Below, in pieces: positions 25,602-34,032 of a stretch of 64,000 bases of DNA; the first letter of the stretch is position 1; each line of letters opens with the position of its first letter. The position numbers and the translations under genes were made by a program. Below the pieces are notes generated by a model, which saw nothing but the letters and a program-made list of their open reading frames with translations, did not search any database and had not been told where the DNA came from. Source of the stretch: Oxalobacteraceae sp. CFBP 8761 (GTDB lineage Bacteria > Pseudomonadota > Gammaproteobacteria > Burkholderiales > Burkholderiaceae_D). The stretch spans positions 186,001-250,000 of the forward strand of contig JACYUE010000003.1 of assembly GCA_014841595.1 (NCBI GenBank), written 5' to 3'.

Positions 25602-27077
25602 TCAAATCGAAACGAAGCGTGCTCCGATAGTAAAGGCAACCATTGCAGCAATTGTCATGCGACAGCCCCGATCCTTGATTGCGTAGACCAACGGGTCGTC
25701 GTGCATTTCGGCGCGTGAAGTTTTTACCCATAAACGCGATAACCAATAAAGCATCGCCAGAACAACTCCCCAAAGCAACGTGGGGTTGACGTAATTTGAC
25801 TGGGTATCAGCGGCCTGAATAAACAGGCAAAATACGACGACCGACGAGAGAGACGCGCCAATCCCGAGGGGCCACAGGACAGCGAGGTCAGTCACACGGT
25901 AATCTCGGCCAGCCGTCACTTTGCCATTGCATTGCTGCAGGGAGATCAGTTCGGCGCAACGTTTTAGAATGGCCAGACTGTAAAAGATGAGCAGGGAAAA
26001 AGCCAGTAACCAAGTGCTGACTGTTTCCTCGAGCGCGAGCGCGCCGGCAAGAATACGAACTGTGTAGAGAACAGCAAGCATAAGTACATCGATCAGTACG
26101 TAATGCTTGAGAACCAGGCTGTACGAGGTAGTCAGAACAATGTATGCCACCAAGATAGTCAGAAACTGTGTGGAGATCAAACAGGCAAGAACAAGGCCAG
26201 TACTCATCAGTGCACAAGCTGCAAGGATCGCGCTTGGGATCGAGATCGCGCCGCTGGCCATTGGACGCTTGCATTTGCGCGGATGGCGCCTGTCGCTTTC
26301 AAGATCGACCAAATCGTTCCAAATGTAGGTAGCGGAAGCTGCCAGAGAAAACGCAATGAATCCTGCGATTACCGGAATCAACTTCGATACATTGTTAAAC
26401 GAAAAGGCGGTAAGTAGGGGAACGAAAATCAGGGTATTCTTGAGCCATTGATGAACACGAAACGCCTTCATCCAAACCAGCATGGATAGGTTCGAGCGCG
26501 CAAATACCTGTTCGATTCGGCAGGTTTTTTCGACCTGCCGGGCAACCGCTGGGGATACCCCGACGAGAATAGCGCCAGTGGCCTCCAACCAGATTGGCAA
26601 GTCGGCATTGCTGTCTCCAGCATAGACAAACTTTGCACCCACCAACTTGCGAATTTCGGCCAACTTGGCATGACCCTTGAGGTTGGCGCCATCCTGAGTG
26701 GCCAAGACGTGGTCGAACAATCCCAAATAATCGCTGACGCGACCCGCGATCGAGTGATGAGCGGCCGTGGCGAGTACTATATGCCGACCGGTCGCACGCT
26801 GCGAGCGCAGGTAGTCGAGCAGATCATGATTGTAGGGAAGAGAGTCTGCCGGGAGAATAACAAACTGTGAAACATAAGCTTTGAAAGCAGCACGACCACG
26901 TAACAATGCAGACATTGCGCCAAATAGCCGCCACGGCGCGTTGCGAAACAGTAGCAGTAACGACTCGAACAGCGTATCGGTTCGCACCAGCGTACCGTCG
27001 AGATCGACGATTAATGGCTCCGTCGTCAGTTGGCGTTCGAGTGAAAGACGATCCATGCCCGCATTAACCGAAAACAT
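25602..27077 (-). CDS. HAD phosphatase-UbiA prenyltransferase fusion (decaprenyl-phosphate phosphoribosyltransferase type)
   Basis: 491 residues. Residues about 20-200 are a HAD domain: LIVDLDGTLVRTD with nucleophile Asp25, later YAGDSNADLPIW. Residues about 205-491 are a UbiA domain with about eight helices; YIWNDLVDLESDRRHPRK holds the Mg/diphosphate NDxxDxxxD motif, and KHYVLIDVLMLA..YTVRILAGALA plus ILKRCAEL are what I know from decaprenyl-phosphate phosphoribosyltransferases (Rv3806c type). The UbiA part would put phosphoribose from PRPP on a polyprenyl phosphate and the HAD part would remove the 5-phosphate. No DprE1/DprE2 epimerase is seen in the window. No clear Shine-Dalgarno; Met8 is an alternative start. 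Confidence 0.8.
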   Translation of the reverse strand: MFSVNAGMDRLSLERQLTTEPLIVDLDGTLVRTDTLFESLLLLFRNAPWRLFGAMSALLRGRAAFKAYVSQFVILPADSLPYNHDLLDYLRSQRATGRHIVLATAAHHSIAGRVSDYLGLFDHVLATQDGANLKGHAKLAEIRKLVGAKFVYAGDSNADLPIWLEATGAILVGVSPAVARQVEKTCRIEQVFARSNLSMLVWMKAFRVHQWLKNTLIFVPLLTAFSFNNVSKLIPVIAGFIAFSLAASATYIWNDLVDLESDRRHPRKCKRPMASGAISIPSAILAACALMSTGLVLACLISTQFLTILVAYIVLTTSYSLVLKHYVLIDVLMLAVLYTVRILAGALALEETVSTWLLAFSLLIFYSLAILKRCAELISLQQCNGKVTAGRDYRVTDLAVLWPLGIGASLSSVVVFCLFIQAADTQSNYVNPTLLWGVVLAMLYWLSRLWVKTSRAEMHDDPLVYAIKDRGCRMTIAAMVAFTIGARFVSI

Positions 27078-28056
27078 ATGTATGACTGACTTTTTATGAG
27101 CGGCGAAATCGTGTCTCGCCGGCGTTGTAATTTAACATGTGCCAGATACAGCACGTGGATTATCGCACGCTCATACAATTTTGAAAAAAATTGTGCACCC
27201 CTATTTAATTTTTTCGCATTAAAAGTGCACAGCTGCCGTAGGAGACTTCTCCAAGGTGGGTGGAAATCCGGACCTCCGGCTGAGCGATTCTTGAAGACCA
27301 CAGAATCGATTTTCGTCAGCACGCAGACAACGAATTCGATCTTGCGGTGCACTGGGCATACATCTTCTTGAAAGATGAATTTTGCTTTCTCAGCTCTGTT
27401 AGATGTGCTGTCAGCAAGGCTTCCATGCCGCAGAACTCCGAGCACTACTTGCAGAAAATAACGCGGCCAATGTCATTATCGCAGTTCAGTTCGGTATAGG
27501 CTGCTGCCGTCAACTCGTTTGAAAAAATGATCTGACTGCGCTAGTCCCCTGCGAAGAAATAATAGACGCTGTTAAAGCAGGTGAAGGAGAACGAGACATG
27601 ATGGCTCCCATCCCGCTAAAAGGTGGGGAAAAGAAGTCTTGAATATTTTAATAAAAGAAATTTTCCTACAGTCTGGCTTAGCCACACTCTATCAAGCGCT
27701 TGCTCGTCCAAGCCAAGGGCGACTTGCTTAACCCAGGGTACGCATGTCCAATTTTTGAACTTCAGGGTTCAAGAGCGAATAGCTGAAGCGCAGAGAAGCA
27801 TGACACGGTGGTCAGCACAGGCATCGCGCTTTTGATGTGGCAGGTCTGTCTACCTGTCTTTGCGCAACCGCATCCAGTACAGTCGTTAAGGGCTGCATGG
27901 ACAAATTGCATACGGGAGTCGCGTTCTGGAGCTTGAGAAGCTGAATGCGAAGTGGGTGTAGACCAGGTGGGACGCAGTGACTCGGTGTGATGACAGGCCA
28001 CGTGGCTGCAAGCTGTCCATCAACGGCCCGGCAAGGTATCGATGTTCTTGTTGAAA
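27078..28056. other. Nearly 1 kb AT-rich region without a recognisable gene, beside tRNA-Arg
   Basis: Only short frames on both strands, none resembling a known protein. One 14-codon frame (27598-27642) has GGAG upstream, but nothing supports it. Frames at 27026-27445 (minus) and 27623-27835 (plus) were examined and not recognised. Composition is AT-rich and irregular, as in decayed or transferred DNA. It lies between the HAD-UbiA cassette and the 3' end of the tRNA-Arg gene, where integrated elements often sit, but no integrase or flanking tRNA repeat could be found by eye. Confidence 0.4.
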
Positions 28057-28132
28057 TGGTGCGGCTGGCTGGAATCGAACCAGCGACCCTTGGCTTCGGA
28101 GGCCAATACTCTATCCACTGAGCTACAGCCGC
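28057..28132 (-). tRNA. tRNA-Arg (anticodon CCG)
   Basis: Full cloverleaf on the minus strand: acceptor GCGGCTG pairs with CAGCCGC, positions 8-9 TA, D stem GCTC/GAGT, anticodon stem TTGGC/GCCAA with loop CTCCGAA (anticodon CCG), T stem GCTGG/CCAGC with loop TTCGATT, discriminator A and an encoded CCA. It reads CGG codons, frequent in GC-rich genomes. It is transcribed away from the cytochrome gene, and its 3' end faces the gene-free region on the left. Confidence 0.95.
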
Positions 28133-28198
28133 ACTGTCAAGCGTAGCGAAGGATACATTCTTTCGTCGAGTACGTCCATGGGCAGCACCAGAAAAACC

Positions 28199-28227
28199 CT
28201 GGCATCAATACAGGTTTACACTATAAT
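28199..28227 (+). promoter_or_regulatory. Sigma-70-like promoter of the cytochrome c gene
   Basis: A perfect TATAAT at 28222-28227 preceded, at 17 bases, by CTGGCA (28199-28204, four of six matches to the -35 consensus). It points at the cytochrome gene and would give a leader of about 75 bases. Confidence 0.6.
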
Positions 28228-28248
28228 AAGATGCTCGACGGCACTTGC

Positions 28249-28291
28249 AAAAAAGCCACTAGATCGCAGCGCCTCAGTGGCCGGTTTTTTT
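28249..28291 (+). terminator. Terminator-like hairpin in the leader of the cytochrome c gene
   Basis: GCCACT (28255-28260) pairs with AGTGGC (28276-28281), and seven T residues follow at 28285-28291; an A run (28249-28254) precedes, so it also works on the minus strand. It lies between the TATAAT promoter and the start codon. It may terminate transcription entering from either side or act as an attenuator. Confidence 0.5.
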
Positions 28292-28309
28292 AATTGAATT
28301 AAGGAAATC

Positions 28310-29191
28310 ATGAGCGACGCACAGCACGACCACGAATCCCTCATTCGCACGCCAAAACAGCTGGTCATCGCCGTCGCGGGATTTTTCTTAGTCATTGTCC
28401 TTGGCATCATTCTGTTAGTTACCTTCGTGACGAGCTCCTCAACCAGGGGCGCGGGCACTGACAGCCAGAGCGTCGAGGCGATCGCCGCACGCATCCGCCC
28501 TGTCTCCGACGCAAACTTTACGCTGCGTGACGCCAACGCACCGCGCATCCTGCTGGCAGGTAGCGCGGTCTATGCCGCCACATGCGCAGCTTGCCATGAC
28601 AAGGGACTGGCGGGCGCGCCGAAGACTGGCGACAACAATGCTTGGGCGGCACGCTTGGCTCAAGGCTATGACACTGTGTTTAAACATGCTGTCGAAGGCA
28701 TCCGCGCGATGCCAGCCAAGGGCGGTAACCCCGATCTCGACGATCTGGAAGTGGCGCGCGCCGTCGTGTTCATGACAAATCAGAGTGGCGCAAGCTTCAA
28801 GGAGCCGGTCGAACCCGCGCGCACCGTTGCACCGGCGAGCGTGGCCGATTCAAAAAGTGGCTCCGCGCCAGCGCCAGCGCCAGTGAATTCGGCTCTCGTC
28901 ACAATGAGTGCGCCGGTTGCAGGACCTGCCGTGGTGAGCGCGCATAGCGGCAAGAAAGCCTACGACACGGCATGTATCGCCTGCCACGGTGCTGGCATCG
29001 CGGGTGCGCCCAAATTCGGTGACAAGTCCGCATGGAGCGCGCGAGTTGATCAAGGGGTTGCTGTCATGTACGAGCACGCGATCAAGGGTTTTCAAGGAAA
29101 AGCAGGCGTCATGCCGCCTAAAGGCGGCAGCACTCTCCCCGACGCCGAGGTCAAGGCGGCAGTGGACTACATGGTTTCTGCTTTGAAGTAA
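28310..29191 (+). CDS. Membrane-anchored di-haem c-type cytochrome (cytochrome c5 type)
   Basis: 293 residues. One N-terminal membrane helix (LVIAVAGFFLVIVLGIILLV, about 21-40) and two class I cytochrome domains, each with a CxxCH haem site: CAACH followed by AMPAKGG, and CIACH followed by VMPPKGG with Met as distal ligand. A Pro/Ala/Ser-rich linker separates them. Double c5-like proteins of this kind are frequent in betaproteobacteria, shuttling electrons in the periplasm. AAGGAA precedes the ATG. The gene stands alone between a tRNA and a gene-free stretch. Confidence 0.9.
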   Translation: MSDAQHDHESLIRTPKQLVIAVAGFFLVIVLGIILLVTFVTSSSTRGAGTDSQSVEAIAARIRPVSDANFTLRDANAPRILLAGSAVYAATCAACHDKGLAGAPKTGDNNAWAARLAQGYDTVFKHAVEGIRAMPAKGGNPDLDDLEVARAVVFMTNQSGASFKEPVEPARTVAPASVADSKSGSAPAPAPVNSALVTMSAPVAGPAVVSAHSGKKAYDTACIACHGAGIAGAPKFGDKSAWSARVDQGVAVMYEHAIKGFQGKAGVMPPKGGSTLPDAEVKAAVDYMVSALK

Positions 29192-30111
29192 GTGTTCATC
29201 ACATATTCACATCGCATCAGAATCGATCAATTGTTTCTCAGCAGACCAATAAAGACGTTCAACTGAATATGTTCATTATTGTTCAAATACATCTTATGTT
29301 GTATGCGTGCAACTTAGAGACGAAGACTGAAATAATTTCGCTCTGACTAGAGTAACAACTTTCTTGTCACTGCCTCAAGATCGCCCACGTATGTCAGCTG
29401 GGCCGGTATTTCTCCACACCCCTGCACTAACGAACAGATCGGATAACTTCCGCGCTGATCGATCGCATTGATTGCATCAGCATTTGCTGCCTGGTCAGAT
29501 AACTAAAAAACGCCTGATTAACAGCTCAACCGTGTCCATGCAGCCGCCTGATTTTTAATTAAAAAACGACGGCGCAATCAATCACACATGAGTTCCCTTA
29601 CGCCCAGCCATCGGTACTCCGGCTGCGGCAGCAATGGGTAAAACTACGTCATTTTCATAGGCAACGCCATACGGCGTGCCCGGTCTTGGCCATCTTCGCG
29701 GAGGGCATTGCCACCGTTAGCACAAGATGAACAACGGTGCATCAGGCGCCTGCCCAGATTTGCCACTCCCTGAAATTCATACAGTTTCTCAATGTACCGA
29801 GTTCAATATATTTCCTATCTTCATAGTGTATTAGACAGCTAATAAAAATCGTTGAATCAATCAGCGCACGGGACACAAGCAATTCGATTCAACAATCAAA
29901 TTGAGCGCGAAAACCGTTTTCATCCCGGCATATGACTTGCCAAAAATATAGGGTTTATTAGTTGCCGATTTACCCTTTCCATTGTTAATTATTAAATATT
30001 ACAAGAATATAAAGTCACAATTCGTTACAAACTGACCGTCAGAAACATCGTATTCTTAAAAACTTTCCCACCGGATAAATTCCTACATGGAATTTTTATA
30101 GGATAATTCCC
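29192..30111. other. 0.9 kb AT-rich gene-free region
   Basis: No credible intact gene. Most of it is AT-rich. A more GC-rich patch at about 29590-29740 reads on the minus strand in a nearly open frame broken by one TAG (fragments RARRMALPMKMT and YPLLPQPEYRWLGVREL), possibly the relic of a decayed gene, unidentified. The right part contains a sigma-54-type site at 29926-29940 upstream of the secreted beta-helix gene. Confidence 0.4.
29926..29940 (+). promoter_or_regulatory. Candidate sigma-54 (-24/-12) promoter for the secreted beta-helix gene
   Basis: CGGCATATGACTTGC: GG and GC are exactly ten bases apart, with GGCA and a complete TTGC matching the consensus. Transcription would begin near 29952, giving a leader of about 160 bases to the ATG at 30112. 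It is the best -24/-12 match I found. With the sigma-54 activator PrsR encoded 12 kb away, co-regulation with the exopolysaccharide locus is plausible. Confidence 0.55.
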
Positions 30112-31791
30112 ATGCAATCTCTCGGCACCGTGAAGTTCAATTCTTCTACTTTCCGTTACACTGCGCTGCTGATGTCGCTGGCAGTTACTGGTAGCGTTTC
30201 AGCCGCCACCTTGTCAGTTGGTCCAGGAAAAACTTACGCAGCACCATGTGCTGCTTTCGCCAAGGCGCAAACTGGCGATATCGTCGAGATTGCAGGCAAC
30301 AAGACGTATAGCGGCGATGTGTGCGCCATCAACGCAAACGATCTGACTATCCGTGGCGTCAATGGCCGTCCAAAAATTGATGCTGCTGGAAAAAATGCGC
30401 AGGGCAAGGGAATCTGGGTTGTCAAAGGCAACAATATCAAGATTGAAAACGTAGAAATGTACGGTGCAAAAGTTCCTGACCAGAATGGCGCTGCACTTCG
30501 TCTGGAGGGTACCCACTTCACGCTGCGTTCTTCGTACCTGCACAACAATGAAAACGGTATCCTCACTAACGCTAATACGAACAGCAACATCGTGGTGGAA
30601 TACAGCGAGTTCGCCTTCAATGGCATTGGCGATGGCCGGACCCATAATCTGTATGTGGGTAACGTTGCCAGCCTAAATTTCCGTTACAACTATTCACACG
30701 ATGCCAAGGTCGGCCACAATCTGAAATCGCGTGCCAAGCTCAACACGATCAGCTACAACCGTTTTTCAAGCACAACGGGCAATCCAAGCTACGAGATCGA
30801 TTTGCCAAACGGCGGCACGTCGTATGTGATTGGCAACGTGATTCACCAGCCGTCCAACTACAGCAATCCAGGCATGCTGGCCTATGCACTTGAAGGCGCC
30901 ACCAATCCGGGCCAGGACCTGTATGTTGTCAACAACACTTTCCTGAACGATAACAGCTCGCGCGGCACGTTCGTGCTTGTTAACAACAAGATCACCACGC
31001 CAGTACTGCTGCAAAATAATATTTTTGGCGGTACGGGCACGGTCACGAGTCAAGAAAACGCGATCAAAAAAAGTAACTTCCAGTCCGTGGCGCCTGGATT
31101 CATCAACCGTCTCCTGTTTGATCTGCACCCGCTCGCCAATGTTCTTTTGATTAACGCCGGTACTGCCCCCGGTAAGTCAGCCAGCGGCGTCGATTTGACG
31201 CCAATTGCCCAATACAGGCATACGGCATCGAGCGAAGGCCGTCCGCAATCCGGTGCACTCGATATCGGTGCGTATGAAGCTGGTATCCCCACGACGGTCC
31301 CGACGCCAACGCCTGAACCAACCCCGGAACCAGCACCGACCCCTGTCCCATCGGACTGGACGTTCTGTGCGAATGAAGGGGGTACCTGTACCTTCAGCGG
31401 CACGCGCGAAGTACGTTACGGCTTGCCCGGTTATTACAATACAAAAGTCTTTACTGGCTCGGTCCTCTGCAACAACGCGGTATTTGGCGATCCGAAGAAG
31501 GCCACCAACAAAACGTGCAGCTTTGCTGGCACCGCATCGACGGCACCTGCGCCTGCACCTGCACCGGCGCCTGCACCTGCCCCGACCCCGACGCCGGCAG
31601 TCACCTGGACCCATTGCTCGACCGAGGGTGGTACCTGTTCGTTCACTGGCACCCGTGAAGTACGTTATGGTGCACCGGGCTACTACAACTTCAAGACCTT
31701 GACGTCACGCACTGCCTGCACCAATGCCGTATTCGGCGATCCAAAAAAGAGTACAGCCAAAACCTGCAGCTACTCGAGCTTGGCGCGGTAA
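30112..31791 (+). CDS. Secreted right-handed beta-helix protein with two Cys-rich C-terminal repeats
   Basis: 559 residues. Signal peptide with cleavage probably after VSA-A near residue 31. Residues about 35-400 are a parallel beta-helix of the pectate-lyase/polysaccharide-modifying kind: GDIVEIAGNKTYSG, NNIKIENVEMYG, THFTLRSSYLHNNENGI, NIVVEYSEF, SYVIGNVIHQ, LYVVNNTFLND. A PTPEPTPEP-type linker joins the first of two about 55-residue repeats, and an Ala-Pro linker the second. The repeats may bind carbohydrate. TAGGAT lies before the ATG, and a sigma-54-like site further up. Likely substrate is a polysaccharide, possibly the local exopolymer (inference). Confidence 0.8.
   Translation: MQSLGTVKFNSSTFRYTALLMSLAVTGSVSAATLSVGPGKTYAAPCAAFAKAQTGDIVEIAGNKTYSGDVCAINANDLTIRGVNGRPKIDAAGKNAQGKGIWVVKGNNIKIENVEMYGAKVPDQNGAALRLEGTHFTLRSSYLHNNENGILTNANTNSNIVVEYSEFAFNGIGDGRTHNLYVGNVASLNFRYNYSHDAKVGHNLKSRAKLNTISYNRFSSTTGNPSYEIDLPNGGTSYVIGNVIHQPSNYSNPGMLAYALEGATNPGQDLYVVNNTFLNDNSSRGTFVLVNNKITTPVLLQNNIFGGTGTVTSQENAIKKSNFQSVAPGFINRLLFDLHPLANVLLINAGTAPGKSASGVDLTPIAQYRHTASSEGRPQSGALDIGAYEAGIPTTVPTPTPEPTPEPAPTPVPSDWTFCANEGGTCTFSGTREVRYGLPGYYNTKVFTGSVLCNNAVFGDPKKATNKTCSFAGTASTAPAPAPAPAPAPAPTPTPAVTWTHCSTEGGTCSFTGTREVRYGAPGYYNFKTLTSRTACTNAVFGDPKKSTAKTCSYSSLAR
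31357..31770 (+). repeat. Two about 55-residue Cys-rich protein repeats encoded in tandem
   Basis: Repeat 1 is encoded at 31357-31521 and repeat 2 at 31606-31770. Both have W-T-x-C near the start, EGGTC, GTREVRYG, PGYYN, an inner Cys, NAVFGDPKK and KTCS at the end: four conserved Cys each. Linkers are Pro/Thr/Glu-rich before the first and seven Ala-Pro units before the second. Similar modules occur at the ends of secreted carbohydrate-active enzymes of soil bacteria. Confidence 0.85.
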
Positions 31792-31811
31792 CCTGCTTGG
31801 CAGCACAATAG

Positions 31812-31836
31812 AAAAAGGGCCGCGCGAGCGGCCCTT
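31812..31836. terminator. Bidirectional terminator between beta-helix and M13 peptidase genes
   Basis: GGGCCGC (31817-31823) and GCGGCCC (31828-31834) form a seven-pair stem with loop GCGA. On the minus strand five T residues follow; on the plus strand TTCC follows. It sits between two converging genes and serves the M13 gene best. Confidence 0.75.
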
Positions 31837-31889
31837 CCTGCATTCATTATCAGATACAACGCTGCCGGGAGACTCCCGGCTGCGCAGTC

Positions 31890-33956
31890 TTACCAGATAA
31901 TCACGCGATCCTTCGGCGCCAGGTACATCTTGTCACCAGCCTTGACCTTGAACGCTTCGTAGAAACCAGGCTGGTTCTTCAGCGTGCCATTGGCGCGGTA
32001 TTGCGCCGGCGAGTGCGGGTCGGTCTTGATCTGCGCGATCTGCGCCGGCTCGCGCATCTTCGTGCGCCACACCTGGCCCCAACCCATATAGAAGCGCTGG
32101 TCGCCGGTGAGACCGTCGATCACGGGCGCTGTTTTGCCCTTGAGCGAGATCTTGTAGGCCTTGTAGGCAATCGCCAGACCCGAGTTGTCGCCGATATTTT
32201 CGCCGAGCGTCAGTTCACCATTCACGTTATAGCCTTCGAGCGGGCTGAACGCAGCGTACTGAGCGATCAGGGCCTTGGTCTTTTCGCCGAAACGCTTGCC
32301 GTCTTCTTCGGTCCACCAGTTGCGCATATTGCCGTCGCCGTCGTACTGCGAACCCTGGTCATCAAAGCCGTGGCTGATTTCGTGGCCGATCACGGCGCCA
32401 ATGCCGCCGTAGTTGACTGCGTCGTCGGCCTTCGCATCGAAGAACGGCGGTTGCAGGATCGCGGCCGGGAACACGATTTCGTTCAGTTCCGGGTTGTAGT
32501 AGGCGTTGACGGTTTGCGGCGTCATGCCCCACTCGTCGCGGTCGATCGGTTTGCCCAGTTTGTTCAGTTCGCGGTTGTATTCGACGTCGCGCGAGCGCAT
32601 CACGTTGCCCACCAGGTCATCGCGCTTGACGGTCAGCGCCGTGTATTCCTTCCACTTGTTCGGGTAACCGATCTTCGGCGTGAACTTGGCCAGCTTGGTT
32701 TGCGCTTCCTTCTTGGTCGCCGGGCTCATCCAGTCGAGCGTGTCGATCGAATCCTTGTAGGCCGCCAGCAGGTTGTTGACCAGCACTTCCATGCGCGCCT
32801 TGCGCTCGGCCGGGAAATGGTCTTTCACGTACAGCTTGCCCACGGCATCGCCCAGGCTGCCTTCCAGCGTCGAGACGCCGCGCTTCCAGCGTGGTTCCAG
32901 TTCAGGAATGCCGGCCAGCGTGGTGCCGTTGAACGAGAAGCGCTGGTCAACGAAGGCTTTCGACAGGTAGTTCGCGTAGCTGTTGACGGTCTGGAATTGC
33001 AGATATGCTTTCCAGGTCGCCAGCGGCACGCTGTTCAGGACGTCGGTGAACCCTTTCAGGTAGGTCGGCTGGCTGACGATCAGATACGTCGCCTTGCCCT
33101 GCAGGCCCGAGGCTTTCAGCCACGTGTTCCAGTCGTAGCCCGGCGCCATTGCGGCCAGCTTGCTGAACTCGACCTTGTTATAGGTCTTGATCGGATCGCG
33201 GTTCTCGACCTTGGTCCACTGCACCTTGGCCAGTCGGGTTTCCAGGTCGAGGATGGCTTTCGCGTCAGCGGCGGCGGTCTTGCTGCCGGCCAGCGCCAGC
33301 ATCTTCTCGATGTGCACCTGGTACTTGGCGCGCACGTCCGCCAGCTTGGCGTCGTCCTGCTTCAGGTAATAGTCGCGGTCGGGCATGCCCAGGCCTGACT
33401 GGTACAGGTCGGCGACATACTTGGTCGAATCCTTGGCATCCTGGTGGATGAAGAACGTGAACGGCACGGTCACGCCGGCACGATTCAGGTTGGCGAACAG
33501 CGCCGGCAGTTCGGCCTTGCTCTTGATCGCCGCGATCTTGTTCATCTCGCCCTTGAGCGGCGTGGCGCCCAGCTGCTCGAGGCGCGCTTCGTCCATGTAG
33601 CTGGCGTAGAAGTCGCCGATCTTGCGCGCTTCGCTGCCGGCAGCAGCGTTCTTGTCAGCGGCGGTGCGCTCGATGATCGCGCGCAGTTGCGGCAGCGTGT
33701 CATCGCGCAGCTGGTGGAACGCGCCCCAGGTCGACTTGTCGGCCGGGATCTCGACGCTCTTGAGCCACTTGCCGTTGAGGTGTTCGAAGAAATCGTCCTG
33801 GGCGCGCACGGACGGTTCGATGTACTGCGTCGCAATGCCGGACGATGCACCGGCTGGCGCAGTAGCGGTAGCGGCGGTGGCCTGGGCCAGCGCCAGCGGC
33901 GCGATGAACGACGTGGTCAATACCAGCGCTGCTGCGCTGATCAGTTTTCGTTGCAT
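31890..33956 (-). CDS. M13-family metallopeptidase (neprilysin/PepO-like), first of a pair
   Basis: 688 residues from the ATG at 33956 (purine-rich AGAGAGA upstream). Signal peptide LISAAALVLTTSFIAPLALA. C-terminal catalytic domain: NAYYNPELNEIVFPAAILQPPFFD, zinc site VIGHEISHGFDD (HExxH), and the third ligand in ENIGDNSG. Length and order match neprilysin-like zinc endopeptidases, which cut oligopeptides, here in the periplasm or outside. Tandem paralogue of the next gene, but separated from it by a terminator, so the two are distinct transcription units. Confidence 0.93.
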   Translation of the reverse strand: MQRKLISAAALVLTTSFIAPLALAQATAATATAPAGASSGIATQYIEPSVRAQDDFFEHLNGKWLKSVEIPADKSTWGAFHQLRDDTLPQLRAIIERTAADKNAAAGSEARKIGDFYASYMDEARLEQLGATPLKGEMNKIAAIKSKAELPALFANLNRAGVTVPFTFFIHQDAKDSTKYVADLYQSGLGMPDRDYYLKQDDAKLADVRAKYQVHIEKMLALAGSKTAAADAKAILDLETRLAKVQWTKVENRDPIKTYNKVEFSKLAAMAPGYDWNTWLKASGLQGKATYLIVSQPTYLKGFTDVLNSVPLATWKAYLQFQTVNSYANYLSKAFVDQRFSFNGTTLAGIPELEPRWKRGVSTLEGSLGDAVGKLYVKDHFPAERKARMEVLVNNLLAAYKDSIDTLDWMSPATKKEAQTKLAKFTPKIGYPNKWKEYTALTVKRDDLVGNVMRSRDVEYNRELNKLGKPIDRDEWGMTPQTVNAYYNPELNEIVFPAAILQPPFFDAKADDAVNYGGIGAVIGHEISHGFDDQGSQYDGDGNMRNWWTEEDGKRFGEKTKALIAQYAAFSPLEGYNVNGELTLGENIGDNSGLAIAYKAYKISLKGKTAPVIDGLTGDQRFYMGWGQVWRTKMREPAQIAQIKTDPHSPAQYRANGTLKNQPGFYEAFKVKAGDKMYLAPKDRVIIW

Positions 33957-33990
33957 GTTATCTCTCTTTGTTAGTTTGTGAGTGCAATGC

Positions 33991-34017
33991 AAAAGGCCGG
34001 CGCTCGTGACGCCGGCC
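33991..34017 (-). terminator. Rho-independent terminator of the second M13 gene
   Basis: GGCCGGCG (33995-34002) pairs with CGCCGGCC (34010-34017); on the minus strand four T residues follow. It lies 16 bases after the stop of the 34033-36117 gene. Confidence 0.8.
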
Positions 34018-34032
34018 CCTTGTCATGGAACC

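Noticed and set aside
27026..27445. 139-codon minus-strand frame
   Set aside because: No family recognised, AT-rich and irregular, partly overlapping the 5' end of the HAD-UbiA gene.
29590..29700. Possible c-di-GMP (GEMM-I) riboswitch on the minus strand
   Set aside because: ACCGATGG and nearby GC-rich segments recall the 3' part of the motif, but the conserved 5' half and tetraloop-receptor parts are missing and no gene follows on that strand.
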